Positions 1-6,393 of a DNA stretch of 7,055 bases are shown piece after piece (position 1 is the first letter of the stretch; each line of letters opens with the position of its first letter). The DNA comes from Acidimicrobiia bacterium (GTDB lineage Bacteria > Actinomycetota > Acidimicrobiia > Spongiisociales > ZC4RG35): contig JAOUGY010000197.1 in the NCBI GenBank assembly GCA_029865445.1, positions 1-7,055 of the forward strand, written 5' to 3'. A program made the position numbers and the translations under genes. Under the pieces are notes generated by a model. The model was given only the letters and a program-made list of their open reading frames with translations. It did no database searches and was not told the origin of the DNA.

Positions 1-1
1 G

Positions 2-145
2 TGTGCCTTGTGTGCGGCGCCGGGTTCGGTCGTGACAGATAGGGCGTGCTACCTGGAAGGGGCGCATGGGGTGACCGGTCGGGTCCGTTTGGGAATCCGG
101 AGCCCGCGCGCAGGGGCACGACAAGCGCGGGACGTGACGATGTGA
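2..145 (+). CDS. Possible 3' end of an upstream gene (partial)
   Basis: This frame is open from the left edge to a TGA at 143-145, about 47 codons with no start visible. It is the only forward frame that crosses the leader: the other two meet stops at 33-35 and 40-42. Its TGA overlaps the GTG of the giant gene as GTGA, mirroring the ATGA junction at the other end of that gene. The visible peptide begins CALCAAPG, is rich in Gly, Arg and Ala, and ends RDVTM. No domain can be recognised. About 70% of its third positions are G or C, a little below what the giant gene looks like, so it could be leader sequence that is open by chance. The overlap is the main argument for a real gene. Confidence 0.3.
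   Translation, partial: CALCAAPGSVVTDRACYLEGAHGVTGRVRLGIRSPRAGARQARDVTM
129..145 (+). promoter_or_regulatory. Weak ribosome-binding site and GTGA start/stop overlap
   Basis: A short purine run, GGGA at 129-132, lies nine bases before the GTG at 142-144. The GTG shares bases with a TGA at 143-145 that closes the open frame coming from the left. This supports translation start by coupling or re-initiation at 142. The match to a Shine-Dalgarno sequence is poor, which is common for coupled genes and in actinobacteria. The ATG at 140 is followed at once by the stop and cannot be a start. Confidence 0.4.
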
Positions 146-900
146 CCACGCTGTCGGTCTTCTGTATCGGGACGGGACACACACAAGACGAGCAGTGGAA
201 CCTGCTCAGGGCGCTCTACGACCTGACAGACGCTACGGAGACCGATCGCGAGTCGGCGACGACGAGCCCACCGGCCGACCCGAATGGGCAATTCAAGTTG
301 ATCTTCGACGGCCCCGAAACGTTCTTCACGTCCAACGAACAGCTACGAGCCAACCGCGACGCGGCGGTCGACGTGATCAGGATCGTGAATCCCAAGCGGA
401 TCTGCCTGTTCGGTCACAGCCGGGGTGCGGTGCTGGCCACGATGATCGCCGGCGCCATCCGATCGCGGAATGCGGACGTTCGACTGTGGTTGCTCGATCT
501 GGTCACCCACACCGATTGGAAGGGCGGGTTCCCAACGATTCCGCCGGAGGAATCACGCACGATCTACTCGAATGTGAATGAGGTCGTCCGTGTCGTCATG
601 GAGGACGAGTTCAACGTCCCACTGATGTTCCCGCTGGAGGACGTCAGAGTTGCGCAGCCGCCGCCCGAGAAGTCGGATTGGCAGCGGTTCCCGCCTGGGA
701 GTACCCGAGGGTCGTTCGTTCGGATGCCGGGCGGCCATGGCAGCGGCACCCAGGTGAACCCGATTCGGCGCCCCGACGCTGAGCTCGGTGTCGGGGATAT
801 CACGACCGCCGATCCCAGCTCGCTGTGGCCTATCGGCGAAGCCTGCCTCATCCATGCGCTCGACAAATGCGCTGCGTGGGGGGTCCGACTCGAGAGCAAG
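142..900 (+). other. N-terminal alpha/beta-hydrolase domain, DUF2235/Tle1-like
   Basis: This covers about residues 1-253 of the giant protein. Strand 1 ends in a Gly-Thr-Gly loop (residues 10-12), as in hydrolases that open with a DGT-type turn. A hydrophobic strand leads into Gly91-His92-Ser93-Arg94-Gly95-Ala96, a nucleophile elbow with the HSRG form typical of DUF2235/Tle1 proteins rather than the general GxSxG of most esterases. The next strand, LWLLDLVTHTD, puts Asp119 where DUF2235 proteins have their acidic FDxV-type residue; Asp125 is the alternative. Met195-Pro-Gly-Gly-His199-Gly supplies the candidate catalytic His and resembles the PGxHxDxGGG loop of Tle1, but lacks its metal-binding-like DxGGG tail. 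A helix with HALDKCAAW closes the domain. All three triad residues seem present, so an active enzyme is likely. The substrate is not shown. Confidence 0.7.
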
Positions 901-3900
901 GCTGGTCAGTATCGGGCTCCAGGTCGCCTCGTCGAGTCGTACGCCCGCATCCGGCTCGTGAACGGTCGCCGGGCGGACCGGCACATTCTGCTCAACGACT
1001 GTGACAAGAGCAGCTCCTCGTACAAACAGAAGCTGAGCCACCAATGGGGGCGCCGAAGCTCGGAAGCGCTTCTCAATTTCGGACTCGATCGCCGATTCGA
1101 CCCACTGATCGTGAACTACGAGCATTGGGAAGCGCTCGAAGCCGAGCTGCAGCGGCTGAGCAATGCCGGGCTGATCTCGGGTTACAACGAGCTCCTGGAG
1201 TTTCTGCGGCCCGCCGACGATCGACTCGACCAAATCGACGTGGCGCTCCTGCAAACAGAGCTGAAGGCCATCAGAGAGCATCTGCCCTTCACCTATCACG
1301 CCGCCGTCTCGTACCTCCGGCGAGAGCTGGAACGACGAGCCCAGAGCATCCCAGAGCCGCCGGACGCCGCGGGACCGGTGACGGGAGCGGACCCACCCGA
1401 CACGAGTAGTGAGAGCACGGTGGTTGGGGTCATCGCCGCTCTCGAGCGTCCCGGGGCGGTCGATGCATCAACCGCGCCCACATTCGTCATATCGCAGGAT
1501 CTCGAGCTCGTCGAGAACATCGTCACGTTGAGCAACACCTCCGTGACAATCCTCTCGACCTCGCCCGTGAACGCACTGCTCGAATCGACGGCGACCTTCG
1601 GCGGTGTGGCCGTCGACGTGTCGGTGATGACCGGATCGAAGACGTTCTCGATCCGCAGGTCGCAGACCGCTTCGCAGCCGTGGACGATTGCGAGCATCGC
1701 GGAGGCCCTGAACATCGACGCCTCCGGTGTTGGCCACGTGGCGATCGATGGCGTCGAACTCACGGGCTCGCTCACCACTGAACTCTTCCGTGCGTACCTG
1801 TGCCTCGTCGAGGACGGCGACCCGATGGGCGCTGTCGCCATTGGGTGGCGGGTGACCGGAGGTGCTCTCGAGTTCGGCCTACTCGGGGAGGACAAGTACA
1901 TCGCCTTCGGGGCGGCCGCCGCACTCGGAAACGCCACCGGCCGAATCGGTGGCCGGTTTCAGACCGGTGCCACCCGGGGCTGGAAGTTCGAGATCGAAGC
2001 TCAAAACGTCGACAAGACGGTGTTCGAGGAACTCGGATGGGGCGATGTCGACGTGCCGGCCAATCTGAGGCTCGATCGGGTTCTGCTGAGCCACGACAAT
2101 GCGACGAGCAGTTCTGAGGTCGTGATCGAGATCGGGTTGGACGCCCCGCTCGGTATCGGGAGCGCGCTCGCGGAGCTGATCGCGAGCCTCGACGGAGCAT
2201 CGACCGCCGCAATCCCGGAGTTTCTCAACCACGTATCGCTGACCTCGCTGCGGCTCACCTACGTCCGTGAGAACGCTGACACGGTCATCAACATGAGCTG
2301 CGTCGGGAATCTCGGTGTTTCCCTCGACGATCCGGGCAAGGCTGCGGCAGATCGGGCCGCCACACCGACGATCGAACTCGAACTGGAGGTGTCGAAAGCC
2401 GAAACCACTTTCAACGGAACACTGCTGCTCGGAGATGTGGCCCTCAGGCTGTCGTTCATCGATTCGGGCGATACGAGAACGGCGATCGGTACGTACGTGG
2501 CGGCCGACGACCACCGGCTCGACCGCCTCACACGGGACGAGGACCCGACGACTGAATCGCTGAGCGGTCTCGTGCTCGATCTCAGCAAGGTGGCTCCCGC
2601 ATCGTTGGGGGTGCCGAGTGTGACCGTGTCGATCGACAAGATGCTGTTCGCATGGCGGAAGCAGGGTCAGAGGTCGAAGATGCTCATGTCGATCTCGCTC
2701 GACGCCGGCGGGGGATTCGACTCGGACATTCCGGTGGTCGGCGACCTGTTCCCCGGCGACGGCCTCGCGGTCGGCGGCACCCTGGTGGTCACTTCCGACG
2801 CGTTCACCGAAGCCGAAGTCACATCGATCCGCGTCGACCTCGACGCCGACGTCGAGTTCCCGCTTCCGGAAGGCAGCATCAGGAAAGGCTTCAGCCTCAT
2901 CGCCCATCTCGACATGGGAGGCGAGATGCTGGCGGTCGGGAACGGCGAGCGTGACTCCGCCGGCCCGCCCGCAGGCACCAACCACCAGACCACGCCGGTC
3001 GCCGAATCCGACCCGACGACGTGGAAGCAGGTGCAGCGGTCGTTCGGCCCGGTGCACGTGGCCCGGGTGGGTGTAGCGTTCGTCGACAAGAAGATCGCAC
3101 TGCGCCTCGACGCATCGATCACGCTTGGAGGCCTGGAGCTGTCGATGGTCGGTCTCGGCCTCCTCGTCCCGATCGAGCTCGTCGCCGGCGCTACTGCCGT
3201 CCCCGGCGTCGAGCTGGCGGGGATCGGGGTTTCGTTCACCAATCCACAGGTCGAGATCAGCGGCACGTTCCAGCGGAGTGGCGACGACTTCCTCGGCAAG
3301 GCGACGATCCGCACCAAGGCATTCACGGTCGTGGCCTTCGGGGGACTCGGCAGCGTGGCCGGTCAGTTGTCGCTGTTCATCTACGCCGTCCTCAAGCGCG
3401 AGTTCGGCGGACCACCGGTCGCACGGCTCACGGGGCTCGCCCTCGGATTCGGATACAACCGCGACTTCGTCCCGCCGGCACTCGAAGCGGTGCAGGGACA
3501 CCCGTTCATTCTAGCTTTGGAGGCCGATCCGCCGAACGGCCAGACTGACGATGACCGCATCGACGCTGCGTCCAGCACACTCTCGACGCTTGGATCCGCC
3601 GTGCCCGGTCGGGTCGGGGCTTACTGGGTGGCGGCGGGGGTCACGTTCGAGTCGTTCGGGATCATCAACACCCGCGCTCTGGCCGTGGTTCGGCTTGCGG
3701 GCGAGGTCGAGATCCTGTTGCTCGGCGTCTCCGAGCTCACGCTCCCGCGCGGTGCGCCCGCCCAACGGTTCGTCCGTGCCGAGCTCGCCCTCAAGGTCAG
3801 CATCAAACCCGAGGCCGGGATCATGCTCGCCCAGGGCAGGTTGACCGACCGCAGCTTCGTCCTCGATCCGTCGTGTCGCATCACCGGCCAATTCGCCGTC

Positions 3901-6393
3901 GCGATGTGGTTCGGTAACCACGAGAAGAGCGGTGACTTCGTGATGTCGCTCGGCGGATACCACCCGCACTTTCGTCCGCCCGGCCACTATCCCGTCGTTC
4001 CGAGGCTCGGCCTGACGCTCATCAAGGGTGCGCTCACGATCAAGGCCGAGGCCTACTTTGCACTCACGCCGTCGGCGGTGATGGCAGGAGGCCAGCTCGA
4101 GGCCGTGTACCAGAGCGGCGCGTTGTGGGCATCGTTCACCCTCCGGGCACATTTCCTCATCAGCTGGAAGCCGTTCTACTACGACATCGAGATCGGAATC
4201 TCGATCCGCGTCTCCGTGATCATCGACACGTGGCTCGGCCGCATCACCATCAGCGCCAGCCTGGGAGCGTCGGTGCGGGTGTGGGGGCCGGAGCTGGCCG
4301 GGCGTGGGAGGGTGAGCTGGGGAGCGCTCTCGTTCGACGTCGAGTTCGGTGCGATCAGCGCCGGTCCTCGGCGGCCGGCTCCGCTCAGCTGGCCACAGTT
4401 CAAGAGTGCGTTCCTTCCCGCCTCCGGCATCTGTACCATCGAGGCGCCATCGGGTGTGCTCGCCGAGCACGAGGACGGTCTCGGAAACGGCGAGTCCGAG
4501 ACTCAGTGGCTCGTCACCGCCGACACGCTGGTGCTGTCGTTCAGAACAGCAGTGCCGGTGTCGAAGGTGGTGCTCCGCGCAGGCCGACCCAACGGGAGCG
4601 AGTTCAACGCGCCGCTCGACGGGTGGGAGCACGACAGGCAGCTCGGTGTGCAGCCAATGGGCACGATGCCGATCACGTCGGAGGTCGCCGTCGAGATCGC
4701 CGCCATCGTTGGGGGACAGGAACGGCTGGTCAACTTGGCTGAGGACTGGGATCGGCCTTCCTTCATCCGTCAGGGTGTGCCCGCTCAGCTGTGGAACGCC
4801 ACCGCCCTTCCGGCCAAGCCGAGCTCGGACATGCTCGCGGGTCGGATCGTCGGGTTCGACGGTCTTCGTCCACGAGACTCGATCAGCACCAACAATCAGG
4901 CGCCACGGGCCATCTCGGATTTTGAGTTCCTCGAGCTGACGCTCCGTCTGCATCCGCTCGTCGCCGCCCCGGCGAGCTCTGTCAAACCGGCAGACGAACC
5001 CACGATCGATGTGACGACCGAGCCGAAGAAGGCGAACGGTGAGACGCCGACGATCTCGGAGGCGATGTTCGCCCGCATGCGGATCGCCGAGACCAAGGCC
5101 GGCGCTCTGGCGAACCGCCATGCGCTGATCGAGGCGGCCCGGACGGCGGGATTCCTGCCCGACGATCTCGATGACCCGACTGTTGCGCTCGCCCTGCCCG
5201 TACTGGCGGCCGACCTCGCCGACGCACAGTCGGACATCTTCGCGTCCTCGCCCATGCTCGGCACCGGTGTCCTCGGGGGCCCGGCGGCACCGACCGCGGT
5301 CGAACGGCCGATCGAACGTCCACCAAGCCTCGACTTTTCAGTGCCCGAAGAGGTCGCCCGGCTCATCGTCCGTCTCCTCAAAGAGCTGGCAGTGCGGCCC
5401 TATATCGAGACCGACGGCACGGCCACGAACAACACGACCGCCTCCACGTCGGACCCGGCCGTCCCGGCGATGGTCATCGCACACGAGGCGGACGACAACG
5501 ACGACGACTCGATCGAGCGTCCGCTCGGCATCGGCGACGGCCTCATGTTCGACCTCGGCCTGGAAGGGGTCGGCTCGCGTCTGTCGAGTGACGTCGATGC
5601 CTTGCGGCTCGTAGAGCTCGACCTCGGCACCGATGAGAGCGTTCCCACCCGGGTGACCGCTGTCGACCGGTACGGAACGGTGCTCGACGACGGTATTCGA
5701 TCGGGTGTCGTCGATCTCGACCCTCGCGTCGCCCGGTTGTTCGTTGTCGGCGTGGGCCAGCTGATCGATCCACCGGATGGTGCGGTCCCCGCATCGGGTT
5801 GGATCGCCGAGTCGGCGTTGGTTCGAATCGCTCCCAATGTGTACGTCGCAGACGACGGAGTCGTCGAGGTGCAGATCGACCCGGCCACCGACCTCGTCGC
5901 TACCCGGGGCGGCGAGGTCGTGCGTGCGAACACGATCGATGACCGCGACGCCGGTGACGAACCCGAAGCCCTGCCGCCGGCACCCGGCTGGGTCCGGACC
6001 ATGCTGCCAGGCACGGCCGAGACCGTCGGGGTTCGGATGCGTCGAACGGGTGACGCGATGCCGGTCGGTGCCCGACTCGACGTGACGGTGGTCGGCGAGG
6101 GCGAGTCCGAACGGCTCACGCACAGCCACATACTCCACGAGAGTGAAACCGAAGCGGTGCTTCTGTACCGGGTGCCGAACGCCTCGCGTTCGACCGACCC
6201 GTCTCGAACGCTCGTGGCCAACGTGCAGGTGAGCGCAATCGAGGGCTGGGAGCTGGCGGGAGTCCTCGGATACGCCGCCGAGCCTCACGTGGTGCGCCAG
6301 CGGTGGCAGCCCGGAGTCACCGGGCTGAGGACACCGAGCCAGCCGTCGGGGCAGGCCCGAACCGTCAAACTCGTCAAGCGGAACGTCGCATGA
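142..6393 (+). CDS. Giant protein: Tle1/DUF2235-like hydrolase fused to a DUF6603-type beta-rich scaffold
   Basis: This single uninterrupted gene encodes 2083 residues from GTG142. I chose GTG142 because a conserved-looking beta strand (TLSVFCIGTGH) starts right there, it overlaps an upstream stop as GTGA, and the 32 extra residues from GTG46 are Gly/Arg/Pro-rich with no domain character. Domain order: residues 1-250, alpha/beta-hydrolase with GHSRG (Ser93), LLDLVTHTD (Asp119/Asp125) and PGGHGSG (His199); 254-400, mostly helical; 401-428, disordered linker; 440-950, beta-rich repeats; about 950-1404, DUF6603-like core; 1405-2083, mixed beta region with a helical insert (about 1638-1705) and a low-complexity acidic tract (1754-1793). 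There is no signal peptide and no transmembrane helix. Known: Tle1-family enzymes are phospholipases delivered as antibacterial or anti-host effectors, and DUF6603 has no assigned function that I know of. Inferred: a lipid or ester hydrolase carried on a giant scaffold, acting with the coupled downstream protein. The reading frame and size are certain; the function is a proposal. Confidence 0.93.
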   Translation: MTTLSVFCIGTGHTQDEQWNLLRALYDLTDATETDRESATTSPPADPNGQFKLIFDGPETFFTSNEQLRANRDAAVDVIRIVNPKRICLFGHSRGAVLATMIAGAIRSRNADVRLWLLDLVTHTDWKGGFPTIPPEESRTIYSNVNEVVRVVMEDEFNVPLMFPLEDVRVAQPPPEKSDWQRFPPGSTRGSFVRMPGGHGSGTQVNPIRRPDAELGVGDITTADPSSLWPIGEACLIHALDKCAAWGVRLESKAGQYRAPGRLVESYARIRLVNGRRADRHILLNDCDKSSSSYKQKLSHQWGRRSSEALLNFGLDRRFDPLIVNYEHWEALEAELQRLSNAGLISGYNELLEFLRPADDRLDQIDVALLQTELKAIREHLPFTYHAAVSYLRRELERRAQSIPEPPDAAGPVTGADPPDTSSESTVVGVIAALERPGAVDASTAPTFVISQDLELVENIVTLSNTSVTILSTSPVNALLESTATFGGVAVDVSVMTGSKTFSIRRSQTASQPWTIASIAEALNIDASGVGHVAIDGVELTGSLTTELFRAYLCLVEDGDPMGAVAIGWRVTGGALEFGLLGEDKYIAFGAAAALGNATGRIGGRFQTGATRGWKFEIEAQNVDKTVFEELGWGDVDVPANLRLDRVLLSHDNATSSSEVVIEIGLDAPLGIGSALAELIASLDGASTAAIPEFLNHVSLTSLRLTYVRENADTVINMSCVGNLGVSLDDPGKAAADRAATPTIELELEVSKAETTFNGTLLLGDVALRLSFIDSGDTRTAIGTYVAADDHRLDRLTRDEDPTTESLSGLVLDLSKVAPASLGVPSVTVSIDKMLFAWRKQGQRSKMLMSISLDAGGGFDSDIPVVGDLFPGDGLAVGGTLVVTSDAFTEAEVTSIRVDLDADVEFPLPEGSIRKGFSLIAHLDMGGEMLAVGNGERDSAGPPAGTNHQTTPVAESDPTTWKQVQRSFGPVHVARVGVAFVDKKIALRLDASITLGGLELSMVGLGLLVPIELVAGATAVPGVELAGIGVSFTNPQVEISGTFQRSGDDFLGKATIRTKAFTVVAFGGLGSVAGQLSLFIYAVLKREFGGPPVARLTGLALGFGYNRDFVPPALEAVQGHPFILALEADPPNGQTDDDRIDAASSTLSTLGSAVPGRVGAYWVAAGVTFESFGIINTRALAVVRLAGEVEILLLGVSELTLPRGAPAQRFVRAELALKVSIKPEAGIMLAQGRLTDRSFVLDPSCRITGQFAVAMWFGNHEKSGDFVMSLGGYHPHFRPPGHYPVVPRLGLTLIKGALTIKAEAYFALTPSAVMAGGQLEAVYQSGALWASFTLRAHFLISWKPFYYDIEIGISIRVSVIIDTWLGRITISASLGASVRVWGPELAGRGRVSWGALSFDVEFGAISAGPRRPAPLSWPQFKSAFLPASGICTIEAPSGVLAEHEDGLGNGESETQWLVTADTLVLSFRTAVPVSKVVLRAGRPNGSEFNAPLDGWEHDRQLGVQPMGTMPITSEVAVEIAAIVGGQERLVNLAEDWDRPSFIRQGVPAQLWNATALPAKPSSDMLAGRIVGFDGLRPRDSISTNNQAPRAISDFEFLELTLRLHPLVAAPASSVKPADEPTIDVTTEPKKANGETPTISEAMFARMRIAETKAGALANRHALIEAARTAGFLPDDLDDPTVALALPVLAADLADAQSDIFASSPMLGTGVLGGPAAPTAVERPIERPPSLDFSVPEEVARLIVRLLKELAVRPYIETDGTATNNTTASTSDPAVPAMVIAHEADDNDDDSIERPLGIGDGLMFDLGLEGVGSRLSSDVDALRLVELDLGTDESVPTRVTAVDRYGTVLDDGIRSGVVDLDPRVARLFVVGVGQLIDPPDGAVPASGWIAESALVRIAPNVYVADDGVVEVQIDPATDLVATRGGEVVRANTIDDRDAGDEPEALPPAPGWVRTMLPGTAETVGVRMRRTGDAMPVGARLDVTVVGEGESERLTHSHILHESETEAVLLYRVPNASRSTDPSRTLVANVQVSAIEGWELAGVLGYAAEPHVVRQRWQPGVTGLRTPSQPSGQARTVKLVKRNVA
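901..1425 (+). other. Helical spacer and disordered linker
   Basis: This covers residues 254-428. The first part is charged and helix-rich, ending in amphipathic segments with evenly spaced Leu/Ile and Arg/Glu (for example LLEFLRPADDRLDQIDVALL and the LRRELERRAQ stretch near 392-401). It could be a cap on the hydrolase or a short coiled coil. Residues 402-428 are rich in Pro, Asp, Ser, Thr and Gly and lack hydrophobic residues, a typical flexible linker. The switch from this linker to almost pure beta pattern marks the boundary between the enzyme and the scaffold. Confidence 0.6.
3040..4353 (+). other. DUF6603-like core of the giant protein
   Basis: This covers about residues 967-1404. It opens with a FGPVHVARVGVAF segment, then a Gly-rich strand set (LDASITLGGLELSMVGLGLL) and FGGLGSVAGQLSLFIYAVL. 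A conserved-looking GGPPVARLTGLALGFGYNR block sits at 1089-1107. Later come GDFVMSLGGYHPHFRPP (about 1264-1280), AYFALTPSAVMAGG (about 1304-1317) and FLISWKPFYYDIEIGISI (1338-1355). These blocks match my memory of the DUF6603 domain found in giant proteins of actinobacteria, cyanobacteria and myxobacteria; I could not check this by profile search. Nearly all strands alternate hydrophobic and polar residues, suggesting a large beta solenoid, sheet or groove. No catalytic motif is visible. Role unknown. Confidence 0.72.
4354..6390 (+). other. C-terminal region with helical insert and acidic low-complexity tract
   Basis: This covers residues 1405-2083. A Pro-rich turn (PRRPAPLSWPQFKSAFLPASG) leaves the core and leads into beta-rich segments. 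Residues about 1638-1705 form an Ala/Leu-rich helical insert (SEAMFARMRIAETKAGALAN, then LALPVLAADLADAQ). Residues 1754-1793 are low complexity, first Thr/Asn/Ser-rich and then an Asp run (EADDNDDDS), probably a disordered linker. Two further beta-rich, Val/Asp-rich segments follow, and the last 30 residues are basic, ending KLVKRNVA. I recognise no family here. The arrangement suggests two or three extra small domains, perhaps for docking the partner or a carrier. Confidence 0.5.
6376..6393 (+). promoter_or_regulatory. ATGA stop/start overlap with weak Shine-Dalgarno
   Basis: The TGA of the giant gene (6391-6393) shares bases with the ATG of the next gene (6390-6392). A purine-rich AAGCGGA lies at 6376-6382, seven bases before the ATG. 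The layout implies one transcript and coupled translation, so the two proteins are probably made together. Confidence 0.8.

Noticed and set aside
1..60. Promoter for the giant gene (TTGTGT at 8-13 as a -35 box)
   Set aside because: No acceptable -10 box lies at 16-18 bases spacing. The region may instead be the end of an upstream gene.
46..141. GTG at 46 as the start of the giant gene, adding 32 residues
   Set aside because: The extra residues are Gly/Arg/Pro-rich with no signal peptide or domain character. The purines before it sit too close to the GTG, and the first recognisable strand begins directly at GTG142, which also overlaps an upstream stop.
1933..1953. Inverted repeat, 7-base arms (GCCACCG/CGGTGGC) with a 7-base loop
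   Set aside because: It lies deep inside the coding frame, is short, and is expected by chance in GC-rich sequence. There is no following T run and no sign of a terminator role.
1879..3501. Long reverse-strand open frame of 540 codons
   Set aside because: It lies wholly inside the giant gene and its product is dominated by Arg, Asp, Glu and His without hydrophobic core segments, as expected for the antisense shadow of a high-GC gene.
4150..4215. Hydrophobic stretch around FLISWKPFYYDIEIGISIRV as a membrane helix
   Set aside because: Charged residues (Lys, Asp, Glu, Arg) recur every few positions and the pattern alternates, so it fits beta strands of the DUF6603-like core better than a membrane helix.
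3511..5121. Long reverse-strand open frame of 536 codons next to the previous one
   Set aside because: It shows the same charged shadow composition opposite a domain-bearing gene, with no recognisable motif.
5338..6288. Reverse-strand open frame of 316 codons
   Set aside because: It is antisense to the C-terminal region and consists of charged, repetitive shadow sequence.
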